DNA from: Neobacillus cucumis
Lineage (GTDB): Bacteria; Bacillota; Bacilli; Bacillales_B; DSM-18226
Direction of reading: 5' to 3'
NCBI RefSeq assembly: GCF_023715505.1
Contig: NZ_JAMBOH010000003.1
Location: 248,001 to 312,000, forward strand
DNA length: 64,000 nucleotides
Of this stretch, positions 17,391 through 26,762 are shown piece by piece. The notes beneath the pieces are model-generated. The model was given only the letters and a program-made list of their open reading frames with translations. It did not search any database and was not told the origin of the DNA. Both the position numbers and the translations under genes were made by a program. Every line of letters begins with the position of its first letter. Positions within the stretch are counted from its first letter, which is position 1.

Positions 17391-18164
17391 TTATGCCCCT
17401 TTAAAACTAGGCTCTCTTTTTTCAAGAAATGCCTGGATACCTTCTTTTGCATCCTCTGAAACAAACACTTCACCAAATAATTCAGCTTCCCTTTTTGTAC
17501 CTTCGTAAAATTCCTCTGTTTTAGCATAATTTAATAATTCTATGGTTGCTTGAATGGAACCATGACTTTTCTTAGCAATCTTACCTGCCAATTTATAAGC
17601 TTCATCTAACAGCTGACTTTCAGGGAAGGCACGGTTTGCTAAACCATATTCTACTGCCTCAAGACCGGAAATAGGTTCAGAAGTAAACAGCATTTCCGCA
17701 GCCCTTGCAACACCGATGTATTTAGGCAAACGCTGTGTACCCGCAAAACCAGGGATTAACCCAAGCTGAAGCTCGGGCAGACCAAGTTTGGCATTTTCAC
17801 TTACATAACGGATATGACAGGCCATTGCCAATTCAAGTCCACCACCTAGAGCTGCACCATGGATGGCTGCAATAATTGGTTTTGAGAATTTTTCCATACG
17901 ATCAAATAAATCTTGCCCAAACTTGCCAAGGTTCGCAAATCCTTCTGATGATGTCACTGTTGTAAATTCCTTAATATCGGCTCCTGCTGAAAAAAATCTT
18001 CCTTCTCCGTGAATGACAATAACCCCAATCTCACGGTTTGGCTCGATTTCATCAAGAACTGCAGACAATTCTCTTAACAGACCCGATGAAAGTGCATTTG
18101 CTGGCGGACGCTCGATGGTAATCGTGGCAATCCGATCCTGGTACGACCATTTTAAGTATTCCAA
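17391..18164 (-). CDS. fadB: Enoyl-CoA hydratase of fatty-acid beta-oxidation
   Basis: Hydrates trans-2-enoyl-CoA to 3-hydroxyacyl-CoA. It is 257 residues of the crotonase fold. The oxyanion-hole region is GEGRFFSAGADIKEF, the helix IIAAIHGAALGGGLELAMACHI is intact, and the catalytic stretch LPELQLGLIPGFAGTQRLPK is present. The C-terminal EDAKEGIQAFLEKREPSFKG is typical of the family. The start is TTG at 18164, seven bases after AAAGGGGG; the upstream in-frame ATG would overlap fadR. Called YsiB/FadB by operon position. Confidence 0.93.
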   Translation of the reverse strand: MEYLKWSYQDRIATITIERPPANALSSGLLRELSAVLDEIEPNREIGVIVIHGEGRFFSAGADIKEFTTVTSSEGFANLGKFGQDLFDRMEKFSKPIIAAIHGAALGGGLELAMACHIRYVSENAKLGLPELQLGLIPGFAGTQRLPKYIGVARAAEMLFTSEPISGLEAVEYGLANRAFPESQLLDEAYKLAGKIAKKSHGSIQATIELLNYAKTEEFYEGTKREAELFGEVFVSEDAKEGIQAFLEKREPSFKGA

Positions 18165-18186
18165 TGCAACTCCCCCTTTTCTTCGC

Positions 18187-18771
18187 TTACCTTTTTCTAC
18201 AGCCATCGATCAACAGTCGATGGACTGGAGATGCCAAGGCCATTAAATCATATTTCTCCTCGTTCATCACCCACGATGTAACTGTTTCATCAATTGTCCC
18301 GAAGATCATTTGCCGGGCTAGGCGAACATCAAGATCACTTGAGAACTCCCCTGTTTCTTTTCCTTCTAAAATGATTTTTTCGATGACCTGTAAATATCCT
18401 TTAAGAACCGCATTAATTCTTAGCCGCAATTCTTTATTGGATTGACGTAACTCCAGCTGGGTAACAATTGCCATATGGTGATCATCTGATAGAAGTTGGA
18501 AATGGGTTTCAATCATCATTAATAACTTCTCTTCTGCCGTCACTTTTCCTGCTATTTTTTTTTCTATTTTTTCAACGAATTCGCCCATTTTTTCTTCAAA
18601 GAGAGAGATAAGGATGTCTTCTTTGTTTTTAAAATATAGATAGATGGTGCCATCTGCCACCCCTGCCTGCTTCGCGATTTTGGAAACTTGGGCTTGATGG
18701 TACCCATTTTCAGCGATAACGATTACCGCTGCATCTATAATTTGCATATATTTCGGTTTGTTCTTTTTCAC
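18187..18771 (-). CDS. fadR: TetR-family repressor of fatty-acid degradation
   Basis: Represses beta-oxidation genes and is released by long-chain acyl-CoA. It is 194 residues. The N-terminal HTH reads VSKIAKQAGVADGTIYLYFKNKEDILISLF, nearly as in B. subtilis FadR (YsiA), and the ligand domain contains RLARQMIFGTIDETVTSWVMN. The start is GTG at 18771, which aligns with the B. subtilis N-terminus; GTG at 18780 sits too close to the ribosome binding site. A perfect FadR-type operator lies in its own promoter, so it is probably autorepressed. Confidence 0.95.
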   Translation of the reverse strand: MKKNKPKYMQIIDAAVIVIAENGYHQAQVSKIAKQAGVADGTIYLYFKNKEDILISLFEEKMGEFVEKIEKKIAGKVTAEEKLLMMIETHFQLLSDDHHMAIVTQLELRQSNKELRLRINAVLKGYLQVIEKIILEGKETGEFSSDLDVRLARQMIFGTIDETVTSWVMNEEKYDLMALASPVHRLLIDGCRKR

Positions 18772-18828
18772 ATAATCCACCCTCTTGAAGAAATCTTTCT
18801 TGTAATCTTTCCAAATAAAAAGAAATTA

Positions 18829-18846
18829 TGAATGAATCATCATTCA
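18829..18846. promoter_or_regulatory. FadR operator
   Basis: TGAATGAATCATCATTCA: 7-bp perfect arms TGAATGA/TCATTCA with a 4-base spacer. It matches the published B. subtilis FadR consensus as I remember it (TGAATGAMTANTCATTCA) at all but one position. It lies just downstream of the fadR -10, so binding would block transcription. Confidence 0.9.
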
Positions 18847-18853
18847 TATTTTT

Positions 18854-18882
18854 ATAATAGAATTTAATTTGTTTACTGTCAA
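18854..18882 (-). promoter_or_regulatory. Internal promoter for fadR-fadB-etfBA
   Basis: On the minus strand TTGACA (18882-18877), 17 bases, TATTAT (18859-18854). It separates lcfA from the rest of the operon and overlaps the FadR operator zone. Confidence 0.8.
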
Positions 18883-18954
18883 GAAAAACTGACCACTTCA
18901 TCCTAATATATAATAGCTTGGTGTGACAAGCCTTCCTGCTCAAAAAAAAAAAAG

Positions 18955-20661
18955 CTAGGCGTGTTTTTGGCTTTCATGCTCTATTTTTTGTTTTTCTTCT
19001 TCTACAAGTGTTCTTCTTAATATTTTACCTATTGCCGTTTTCGGTAACTCTTTTCTAAATTCATAAACCCTAGGTACTTTATAAGCAGCCAAGTATTTTC
19101 TTGCAAATTGATTCATTTCTTCAACTGTAACAGTGGAACCTTCTTTTAAGACTAGATATGCCTTCACGGTTTCTCCACGATATGGATCAGGAACACCGGC
19201 AGCTACTGCCTCGACTACATCTGGATGTTCATATAATACTTCTTCGATCTCCCGAGGATAGATATTAAAGCCTCCTGCGATAATCATATCCTTTTTACGA
19301 TCTACTACATAAAAATATCCCTTCTCATCCATGTAACCAAGGTCTCCGGTATAAAGCCAGCCATCCTTCAGTACTTCCTCTGTTTCCTTTGGACGATTCC
19401 AATAGCCCTTCATAATTTGCGGTCCTTTAATCACAATCTCACCAATTTCGCCGACTGGCATCGGTTCACCAGTTTCAACAGACAAAATGACAGCGTCTGT
19501 GTCAGGATAGGGAACACCGATACTGCCTTTTACCCTTGGGACATCCCATAAAAAATTAGAATGAGTGACAGGTGATGCTTCAGATAGTCCATAGCCTTCC
19601 ACGAGCTTTCCACCTGTGACTTGCTCGAATTTTTGTTGTATTTCAATTGGGAGTGGTGCCGACCCGCTGATACAGGAGTCAATCGAAGAAAGGTCATATT
19701 TCTTCAAATCTGGATGATTCAATAGGCCGATATAGATGGTTGGTGCACCTGGAAAAAGAGTTGGCCGCTGTTTGTGAATGGTCTTCAATGTCGTTAGGGC
19801 ATCAAATTTTGGTAATAAAATCATTTTATAGGCCATCTTAACCGATAAAATCATGACCGTAGTCATTCCATAAACATGGAAGAACGGCAATATTCCCAAA
19901 ACCGATTCTTCACCTGGTTTACATTTATATAACCAGGCCTTACTCATACAAGTATTGGCAATTAGATTTTTATGTGTCAGCATGACTCCTTTTGGAAAAC
20001 CGGTTGTCCCCCCAGTATATTGTAATAAGGCAATATCTTCCTCGGGATCAAAATCATGCTGAATCAATTCTGTTGAATTTTCTTTAACAATTTCGGTGAG
20101 CAAATGGGAGTTTCCTTCATGTTTTACCTTTACGACAATCCCATATTGCTTTTTCTGGATGAAGGGATAAATAAGATTTTTAGGAAATGGTAAGTAGTCT
20201 TTGATAGCGGTTACAATAACGTCTTGTAAATTAGTCTGCGGCATAACTTTTGTGACTCGTGGATAAAGAATGTCCATGGTGATAATAGCTTTTGAACCGG
20301 AGTCTTTCATTTGGTACTCCAGCTCTCGTTCCGTATATAACGGATTGGTTTGAACGACGATTCCGCCTGCCATTAAGATCCCAAAATAACTGATTACAGC
20401 TTGCGGACAATTAGGAAGCATAATGGCAACCCGCTCATCCTTTTGAATGCCTATGGATTGCTGTAGATAACTGGCAACACTGAGAGACTCTTTATAAAGT
20501 TGTTTATACGTCATTTCTTTTCCCATAAAATGAATCGCTATTTTCTCTGGAAACTCTATGGCTGCGTTTATTAGGTATTCTTGTACGGGTTCTCTGGAGT
20601 ATTCAAGTGTGGCGGGAATTTCCTTTGGATAAAGGTCCAACCAGGGTTTTGACTCCAACAT
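18955..20661 (-). CDS. lcfA: Long-chain fatty-acid CoA ligase
   Basis: Activates long-chain fatty acids to acyl-CoA using ATP. It is 568 residues. Adenylation motifs are LLQYTGGTTGFPKGVMLTHK (P-loop), EGYGLSEASPV, LYTGDLGYMDEKGYFYVVDRKKDMI and the C-terminal lysine region PKTAIGKILRRTL. ATG start with AAGGAGG. It leads the fad/etf block; fadR has an additional promoter of its own. Confidence 0.95.
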   Translation of the reverse strand: MLESKPWLDLYPKEIPATLEYSREPVQEYLINAAIEFPEKIAIHFMGKEMTYKQLYKESLSVASYLQQSIGIQKDERVAIMLPNCPQAVISYFGILMAGGIVVQTNPLYTERELEYQMKDSGSKAIITMDILYPRVTKVMPQTNLQDVIVTAIKDYLPFPKNLIYPFIQKKQYGIVVKVKHEGNSHLLTEIVKENSTELIQHDFDPEEDIALLQYTGGTTGFPKGVMLTHKNLIANTCMSKAWLYKCKPGEESVLGILPFFHVYGMTTVMILSVKMAYKMILLPKFDALTTLKTIHKQRPTLFPGAPTIYIGLLNHPDLKKYDLSSIDSCISGSAPLPIEIQQKFEQVTGGKLVEGYGLSEASPVTHSNFLWDVPRVKGSIGVPYPDTDAVILSVETGEPMPVGEIGEIVIKGPQIMKGYWNRPKETEEVLKDGWLYTGDLGYMDEKGYFYVVDRKKDMIIAGGFNIYPREIEEVLYEHPDVVEAVAAGVPDPYRGETVKAYLVLKEGSTVTVEEMNQFARKYLAAYKVPRVYEFRKELPKTAIGKILRRTLVEEEKQKIEHESQKHA

Positions 20662-20709
20662 AAATAACCTCCTTGGTGAAATAATTCATAAAATTATAAA
20701 CTCTCTTCT

Positions 20710-20738
20710 ATTATAGTACAGCATTTAGTTATAGACAA
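20710..20738 (-). promoter_or_regulatory. lcfA sigma-A promoter
   Basis: On the minus strand TTGTCT (20738-20733), 17 bases, TATAAT (20715-20710). Downstream, TGAATTATTTCA is a weak relative of the FadR site. Confidence 0.75.
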
Positions 20739-20781
20739 TGAGACATTGCCATTATGGGGCTCTGGGCTTAATCCATTTTAA

Positions 20782-20817
20782 CAAAAAAATCATCGCCAAA
20801 ATACTTCAGCGATGATT
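20782..20817 (-). terminator. Terminator after yshE and the small membrane ORF
   Basis: AATCATCGC and GCGATGATT form a perfect 9-bp stem; seven T residues follow on the minus strand. It lies five bases beyond the stop of the 27-codon ORF. Confidence 0.85.
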
Positions 20818-20821
20818 GATC

Positions 20822-20905
20822 TTATACAAAAAACACCATATAGATAACGCCTATAAGTAAAAACAAACCGCACAATCCCAGCAGTACTTTAGCTAATGTC
20901 TCCAC
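20822..20905 (-). CDS. 27-residue single-pass membrane peptide, downstream of yshE
   Basis: GTG at 20905 with AAGGGGAG upstream opens a 27-codon frame ending TAA. The product starts METLAKVLLGLCG and continues as one unbroken hydrophobic helix (LFLLIGVIYMVFFV), the profile of a small membrane peptide. It begins 15 bases after the yshE stop and ends 5 bases before a strong terminator, so it fits exactly as the last gene of the yshE transcript. No family is recognised. The ribosome binding site, hydrophobicity and placement argue for a real gene, but there is no conservation evidence. Confidence 0.55.
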   Translation of the reverse strand: METLAKVLLGLCGLFLLIGVIYMVFFV

Positions 20906-20920
20906 TAATATTTTCTCCCC

Positions 20921-21328
20921 TTACGAAATTCCTGCACCAATCACAAAAGACAACCCTATTGAGATAATTAGCGACAACAAACCAACCGCTCTATTATCAT
21001 TTTGAATTTCCTCATCAATTTTAAATTTAGGCGTTAAAAATTCAAAGATAAAATAGCCGGCAAGCAGCAGGACAAACCCGAAAACGCCCCAGCCAACCAT
21101 CTCCAGTAACGAATTATTATCATTAATAGATGCCCGAAAAATGTTGGCCAGCCCCAGTATTTTTCCACCGGTTGCCATTGCCACTGCCAGGTTTCCTTTT
21201 TTGATTTCTTCCCAATTTTTATACCTGGTTACCACTTCAAACACAGCTAAAAAGACAACCATACATAAAATCACAACACTGTAATATGCAGCTATCTGAA
21301 TATATCTATTCTCCCAAAACTGGTCCAT
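20921..21328 (-). CDS. yshE: DUF350 integral membrane protein YshE
   Basis: A 135-residue protein with four predicted membrane helices and the DUF350 repeat pattern (NLAVAMATGGKILGLANIFRASI and NRAVGLLSLIISIGLSFVIGAGI, which resemble each other). Function unknown. Preceded by GGGGAG before ATG 21328. It lies between mutS2 and lcfA as in B. subtilis, in one transcript with mutS2 or close to it. Confidence 0.9.
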   Translation of the reverse strand: MDQFWENRYIQIAAYYSVVILCMVVFLAVFEVVTRYKNWEEIKKGNLAVAMATGGKILGLANIFRASINDNNSLLEMVGWGVFGFVLLLAGYFIFEFLTPKFKIDEEIQNDNRAVGLLSLIISIGLSFVIGAGIS

Positions 21329-21348
21329 TACGTTTCTCCCCGGGTATA

Positions 21349-23706
21349 TTATTTAAATTCGACGATGGTTACCCCTGAACCGCCTTCTCCGGCTTCTCCA
21401 AAGCGGATTTTCTTAACGGAACGGTGGTTTCGTAAATATTCTTGTACACCTTGTCTTAAGGCCCCCGTACCTTTTCCATGGATGATTGATACACGCGGAT
21501 AACTTGCCAGAAGGGCATCATCAATATATTTTTCTACTTTTAGAAGGGCATCCTCATACCTTTCCCCGCGGAGATCTAATTCCAGTTTAACTAGAGTATC
21601 TCGGCCTTTTACGAACGCCATTGGTCTGGTTTCCACTTGTTTTGGTGTACTTAAGTACTCCATATCCTTTTCTTTAACCTTCATCTTCAAAATACCAATT
21701 TGAACCTGCCATTCATTGTTTGATACACGGTCCAGCAGGGTTCCTTTTTGGTCAAAGGTCAAGACCTTCACCTCATCCCCAGGCATGAAGGTGTGTTTTT
21801 TAGATTTGGTGTTTGTTAATTTCGCGGATTTCTTGATTTCCGGTGCTGCCTGTTCAAGCCGCTTTTTAGCATCAATAAGTTCATGTTCTTTTATTTCCGC
21901 ATGTTTCTCTGTTCTCATTTTTCGTAAATCACGGATAACCTTCTCTGCCTCTTGTTTCGCCTCATCCACAATATCAGCGGCCTTTTCCGCTGCTTTTTCC
22001 AGCATTGTATCTTTTTTATCATAAAACTCGATCATTTGCGATTGTAAATCTTGATGAAGCTTTTCCGCTTGTTTTAAAAAGTCGCGTGCTTCTTCTTGTT
22101 CACGCTCAGCTTGGCGTTTGCTTTCCTCAAGAGAGGCGATCATTTTATCAATTTGATTCGTGTCTTCACTTACATGTGAGCGGGCTGTTTCAATGACCCT
22201 TTCATTTAAACCAAGCCGTTTCGAAATTTCAAAGGCGTTACTCCGGCCGGGTACTCCCAATAATAGTTTATAGGTCGGGCTCAATGTCTCAACATCAAAT
22301 TCTACACTTGCATTTAATACACCCTCGCGATTATAACCATACGCCTTTAATTCCGGATAGTGGGTCGTTGCAATCACCCTTGCCCCGCGCTTGTGGACCT
22401 CGTCTAAAATCGAGATCGCCAAGGCAGCACCTTCCTGTGGATCGGTTCCCGCCCCTAGCTCATCAAATAAGACTAGGCTGTTAAAATCGACCCGGTTTAA
22501 AATATCGACAATATTAACCATGTGGGACGAAAAGGTACTTAAGCTTTGTTCAATCGACTGCTCATCACCAATATCGGCATAGACTGAATCAAAAACGGCT
22601 AGTTCCGAGCCGTCCAAGGCCGGTACCTGAAGGCCTGCCTGTGCCATTAACGAGCATAGGCCAAGCGTCTTTAAGGTGACCGTTTTACCCCCGGTATTGG
22701 GACCCGTTATCACAATGGTTGTGTACTCTTTTCCGAGCATAATATCATTGGCTACCACTTCATCAATCGGAATGAGCGGGTGACGGGCTTTATATAAAGC
22801 AATTCTTCCTTCATCATTCATAATTGGCATGGAAGCCTTTATTTTTTTACCATATTTCGCTTTTGCAAACACAAAATCTAAATTAGCTAAAATATCGACA
22901 ATTACCTTGAGTTCACCTTCGTATTCGGCTGTTTTTGCGGACAGCTCTGTTAAGATTCTTTCAATTTCAAGCTGTTCCTTGACACGAATATCTTGGAGTT
23001 GATTATTTAATTGGACAATAACCTGCGGTTCAATAAATAGCGTTTGTCCTGATGAACTTTGATCATGAATAATCCCGCCATAATGGCCGCGATACTCTTG
23101 CTTTACCGGGATAACAAAACGGTCATTTCGAATGGTCACAATCGCATCGGATAACATTTTAGCTGCGTTTGAGGAACGGATCATACTCTCTAACCGTTCA
23201 CGAATTCTCGATTCATTTGACCGAAGCTGATGCCTTAACGATCGCAGCAAATCACTAGCACCATCCAGGACTTCTCCACTCTCATCGATCGCAATTTTAA
23301 TATCCTGCTCCAAGTTCGTGAGCGGAGTGATATTTGCGACTTGTTCTACTAAGATTGGCAGTTCTGTTCTGTCTGCAGCTAACTCCTCGATAAATCGCTT
23401 CATTTGGCGGCTCGCATGAATGGTGCTGGCAATTTGAATTAGTTCATGCGGGCTCAAAACGCCGCCGATTACAGAACGTTTAATATGGGCACGAATATCA
23501 TGAATTCCTGCTAACGGTACATTTCCTTTAATACGAATGACGGTTGCTGCTTCATCCGTCTCTGCTTGAAGCCTTACCACTTCATCAAAATCCGTCGATG
23601 GGACTAAATTTTTTATTTTATCTCTCCCAAGTGAGGAAGAGGCATGTTCAACTAGCTGTTCTCTTACTTTTGTAAATTCCAAAACCTTTAAGGCTCTCTC
23701 GTGCAC
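21349..23706 (-). CDS. mutS2: MutS2 endonuclease/ribosome-rescue ATPase
   Basis: A 785-residue MutS family protein without the mismatch-recognition domain. The ATPase has P-loop [17 protein letters not shown], Walker [20 protein letters not shown] and [10 protein letters not shown] long charged coiled coil (about 510-620) follows, then a KOW-like segment. The C-terminal Smr domain ends with [20 protein letters not shown] and [14 protein letters not shown]. In Bacillus it is linked to anti-recombination and to splitting collided ribosomes. GTG start at 23706 behind AAGGGGGG. Confidence 0.95.
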   Translation of the reverse strand: MHERALKVLEFTKVREQLVEHASSSLGRDKIKNLVPSTDFDEVVRLQAETDEAATVIRIKGNVPLAGIHDIRAHIKRSVIGGVLSPHELIQIASTIHASRQMKRFIEELAADRTELPILVEQVANITPLTNLEQDIKIAIDESGEVLDGASDLLRSLRHQLRSNESRIRERLESMIRSSNAAKMLSDAIVTIRNDRFVIPVKQEYRGHYGGIIHDQSSSGQTLFIEPQVIVQLNNQLQDIRVKEQLEIERILTELSAKTAEYEGELKVIVDILANLDFVFAKAKYGKKIKASMPIMNDEGRIALYKARHPLIPIDEVVANDIMLGKEYTTIVITGPNTGGKTVTLKTLGLCSLMAQAGLQVPALDGSELAVFDSVYADIGDEQSIEQSLSTFSSHMVNIVDILNRVDFNSLVLFDELGAGTDPQEGAALAISILDEVHKRGARVIATTHYPELKAYGYNREGVLNASVEFDVETLSPTYKLLLGVPGRSNAFEISKRLGLNERVIETARSHVSEDTNQIDKMIASLEESKRQAEREQEEARDFLKQAEKLHQDLQSQMIEFYDKKDTMLEKAAEKAADIVDEAKQEAEKVIRDLRKMRTEKHAEIKEHELIDAKKRLEQAAPEIKKSAKLTNTKSKKHTFMPGDEVKVLTFDQKGTLLDRVSNNEWQVQIGILKMKVKEKDMEYLSTPKQVETRPMAFVKGRDTLVKLELDLRGERYEDALLKVEKYIDDALLASYPRVSIIHGKGTGALRQGVQEYLRNHRSVKKIRFGEAGEGGSGVTIVEFK

Positions 23707-23729
23707 GGAGTTTCCCCCCTTCTTAAGTT

Positions 23730-24002
23730 TGTCCAGCTCCAGCGCCTAGCGGCTAGTGTCCTTCGCGCTCCGCCTTACGATAAGTCAACATCGAATCGCT
23801 AGCGCTCTTCGTGTTGTCTAGCTCCAGCGCCTAGGGGCTCGGGGTCATAAGCCAATCCGTCAAAAAGGCTAAAAATCAGCCTTGTCGCCGGCTCATCTTA
23901 TGCCTTTCGCCCCTGGTCAAGGCGCTTCCGCTTTTCGGTTTTCCTTTATCTCAGTTGGAGCACTCCAGGCCATACGCCGCTGAACAGGCGCTTCCGCTTT
24001 TC
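23730..24002. repeat. Dispersed modular repeat, copy 3 (three modules)
   Basis: Fills the 296-base gap between mutS2 and polX. On the complementary strand it reads GCGGAAGCGCC...CAGCGGCGTATGGCC...CTGAGATAAAGGAAAACCG (module A), GCGGAAGCGCCTTGACCAGG...AGGCGCTGGAGCTAGACAA (B), and ACACGAAGAGC...TTGACTTATCG...GCGCTGGAGCTGGAC (C). The module order is the same as in copy 1. Confidence 0.85.
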
Positions 24003-25718
24003 TTATCGTTGATGTATAAATTCAAGTAGGTCATATTTATCTAATGCATTAATCACTGTAGACTTTTTAATCCAGCCTTTTTTGGCGGCTGAAACGCCAA
24101 TTTCCATATGCTTTAATGTATCCAATTGATGGGCATCGGTATTAATGAGAATTTTTACGCCGTTCTCTTGGGCTTTTCGTAAATATTCTGCTGCTAAATC
24201 AAGCCTGTTAGGGTTTGCATTTAATTCTAATGCAGTATTGGTCTCTTTAGCCAATTGGATTAATAAATCAACATCGACATCATAGCCTTCCCGGCGGCCA
24301 ATTTTTCTGCCAGTCGGATGGGCAATTAAATTGACGTGAGCATTTTCCAATGCCGTCTTTAACCGTTCCATAATTTTTTCCCTTGGCTGGGAAAATGCCG
24401 AATGAATGGAGGCAATCACAAAATCCATTTCTGCTAATAACTCATCATCATAGTCTAATGTCCCATCGGGTAAAATATCCATCTCTACACCCGATAGGAT
24501 CAGAATATCATCGTATTTTTGATTTAATTTCTTAATTTCTTCTTTCTGCCTTAGCAATCTTTCACGTGTCAGACCGTTTGCTACTTTTAGGTACTGCGAG
24601 TGGTCTGTAATGGCTAAGTATTGGTAGCCTCTAGCCCGGCAGGCTTCTACCATTTCCTCAATCGAGTGAGCTCCGTCACTCCAGGTGGTATGCATATGCA
24701 AATCACCTTTAATATCTGCAAGCTCAATCAATTCTTGAGACGCCGAGAATTGCTCTACTTCTTTTCCGTCCTCGCGAATTTCCGGCGGAATAAATGGCAG
24801 ATCAAAATGTTTGAAAAATTCTTCTTCTGATGAAAAAGTAAGAATCTCCCCTGTTTCTACATTTTCAACCCCGTATTCACTTATTTTTTCACCGCGTTCT
24901 TTGGCAAGCTGACGCATCCGGACATTATGATCCTTTGAACCTGTAAAATGATGCAGCGTTGTAATGAATTCCTCTGGCTTGACGAGGCGGAAATCAACCG
25001 AGACATCATAATCCAGATCCAAGACAATGGATACCTTTGTATCCCCTGCACCAATGACTTCCTTTATTCGCGGCAGATCCAACAGGTGCTCGCGGACCAT
25101 TTCTGGTTGGTTTGTCGAAATGATGAAATCAAGATCTTTTATCGTTTCTCTCATTCTTCTTAAGCTTCCCGCTCTAGAAAAACGAATGATATCCGGCATT
25201 TCTGCAAGTTTAGCTTCAATTTGATCGGCAATTGGAAGCATGTACGCCAGCGAAAGCCGCTCAGGCCTTGTTCCCACATTGGCAATCGCACTTAAAATCT
25301 TCTCTTCTGTTTTCTTGCCAAATCCGGCAAGGGCCTGCACCTGGCCAGTTTGACAAGCTTCTTTTAAACTCACAACATCCACAATTCCCAGCTCCTTATT
25401 GAGCTTGGCTATCTTCTTTCCGCCAAGACCTGGGAGTTGCAGCAAAGGGATTAAACCAGCTGGAACTTCTTCCTTTAACTCCTTTAAGACTGTAGATGTT
25501 CCTTCTTTTATGTATTCATCTATTACAGCGGCAGTCCCTTTGCCAATCCCAGCAATGCTGGTAAAGTCTTCAATTTCCGTTAAAACACGTTCATCTGTTT
25601 CTAGCGCATTTGCCGCTTTCCGAAAGGCGGAAACTTTAAATGGGTTTTCACCTTTTAATTCCATATAAATCGCAATGGTTTCTAATAACCGAATTACTTC
25701 TTTTTTATTAACTTCCAT
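24003..25718 (-). CDS. polX: DNA polymerase X with PHP domain
   Basis: A 571-residue family-X DNA polymerase fused to a PHP phosphoesterase, used in gap filling and base excision repair. The N-terminal HhH region is GKGTAAVIDEYI/LPGLGGKKIAKL. The polymerase palm has GSLRRMRETIKDLDFIIST with paired aspartates. PHP metal motifs are GDLHMHTTWSDG, AITDHSQ, GVEMDIL, IASIH, NLIAHPTGR and NTDAHQ. ATG 25718 follows AGGTG and aligns with B. subtilis PolX; longer in-frame starts exist at 25721 and 25751. Confidence 0.93.
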   Translation of the reverse strand: MEVNKKEVIRLLETIAIYMELKGENPFKVSAFRKAANALETDERVLTEIEDFTSIAGIGKGTAAVIDEYIKEGTSTVLKELKEEVPAGLIPLLQLPGLGGKKIAKLNKELGIVDVVSLKEACQTGQVQALAGFGKKTEEKILSAIANVGTRPERLSLAYMLPIADQIEAKLAEMPDIIRFSRAGSLRRMRETIKDLDFIISTNQPEMVREHLLDLPRIKEVIGAGDTKVSIVLDLDYDVSVDFRLVKPEEFITTLHHFTGSKDHNVRMRQLAKERGEKISEYGVENVETGEILTFSSEEEFFKHFDLPFIPPEIREDGKEVEQFSASQELIELADIKGDLHMHTTWSDGAHSIEEMVEACRARGYQYLAITDHSQYLKVANGLTRERLLRQKEEIKKLNQKYDDILILSGVEMDILPDGTLDYDDELLAEMDFVIASIHSAFSQPREKIMERLKTALENAHVNLIAHPTGRKIGRREGYDVDVDLLIQLAKETNTALELNANPNRLDLAAEYLRKAQENGVKILINTDAHQLDTLKHMEIGVSAAKKGWIKKSTVINALDKYDLLEFIHQR

Positions 25719-25776
25719 CATAAACACCTGCCCTCTGTTTAGCATTTTCATTTTATCTTAGTTTATGGCATGAATA

Positions 25777-25803
25777 GAAAAACTCCTCTGCTACAGAGAA
25801 GTT
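25777..25803 (-). terminator. Hairpin between yshB and polX
   Basis: AACTCCTCTG and CAGAGAAGTT form a stem with one mismatch and a 3-base loop; TTTTTC follows on the minus strand. It abuts the yshB stop. Confidence 0.6.
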
Positions 25804-26345
25804 CAAGCAGTTGTATATTCAATCCACAAGCTTTTAATTTGCTGTGAAAGGATAGGGGTGTGATTCACAATTGCTTTCGCCAATGAGGAGTGATCGAGTG
25901 CATCCTGAATAAATCCGATTGGAATTAAGGCTCCAATATATAATAAAATAAAGATAAGTAGATAGACTTCACAAAAGCCTAATATGCCCCCAGCGAATAC
26001 ATTCAGCTGTTTTAAGACCGGCAAATGGGCAATGAAATCGAGCATAGAGCCGATGATTTGAAACAATATTTTTACAGCAAAAAAGATTATTACAAAGGCA
26101 ATCGCCCGATAAAAAGCACTCTGCATATCATTTGAATCTGTTAATATTTTCAAACCTGTGGCATCACCAAAGTTTGGATAGGGAATCCATAAAATGAGTT
26201 TTGTTGAAAGTTCTTCATAGTAGGAAGTGGCGGCCACATATGCAATAATAAAACCTATTAGGTGAACAAGCTGAAGGATAAACCCCCTTTTAAGTCCAAC
26301 AAAGAATCCGATAATGAGAAAAATGATAATGGCTAAACCTAACAT
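25803..26345 (-). CDS. yshB: CvpA-family membrane protein YshB
   Basis: A 180-residue protein with the CvpA fold: four hydrophobic helices, starting GLAIIIFLIIGFFVGLKRGFILQLVHLIGFIIAY, with a variable loop (WIPYPNFGDATGLKIL) before the third helix. Exact function in Bacillus is unknown; E. coli CvpA is needed for colicin V production and envelope stress resistance. It starts 6 bases after zapA, forming zapA-yshB as in B. subtilis. Confidence 0.9.
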   Translation of the reverse strand: MLGLAIIIFLIIGFFVGLKRGFILQLVHLIGFIIAYVAATSYYEELSTKLILWIPYPNFGDATGLKILTDSNDMQSAFYRAIAFVIIFFAVKILFQIIGSMLDFIAHLPVLKQLNVFAGGILGFCEVYLLIFILLYIGALIPIGFIQDALDHSSLAKAIVNHTPILSQQIKSLWIEYTTA

Positions 26346-26351
26346 ATTTTT

Positions 26352-26612
26352 TTAGTCCTTTTCTTTTTGTAGTTCTGCTTGCAGCCGCTCTAACTGATCT
26401 TTTAATTTAATATAATCATTGACTGCATTTACCGCAGTCAGAACAGCTAGTTTATTTACGTCTAAGGTTGGATTCTTATAACTAATTTCGCGCATTTTGT
26501 CGTCAACTAACGATGCCACAAGTCGTACATGACTTGGACTTTCCGTACCCATTATGACGTATTGCTGGCCGTATATAGCAACGGTTGTTTTATGTTTTTG
26601 TAAATTTGACAA
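26352..26612 (-). CDS. zapA: Cell division protein ZapA
   Basis: Small cytoplasmic protein (86 residues) that bundles FtsZ filaments. The globular head [32 protein letters not shown] and the C-terminal coiled coil ([22 protein letters not shown]) are both present. The start is TTG at 26612, seven bases after GGAGG. Divergent from rnhC. Confidence 0.94.
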   Translation of the reverse strand: MSNLQKHKTTVAIYGQQYVIMGTESPSHVRLVASLVDDKMREISYKNPTLDVNKLAVLTAVNAVNDYIKLKDQLERLQAELQKEKD

Positions 26613-26762
26613 CGTAAAGCCTCCATTCCAGAATCCTACTCTATACTATAACACGAACGTACATAAGTCGAAAAGTCAAACAAATCGAAAATGAAATAGG
26701 TCTTGGATTCAGCCTGTTTTTTTTAAACATAGCAAGAAAATTTATTGAAATGTGGTGTCTTA

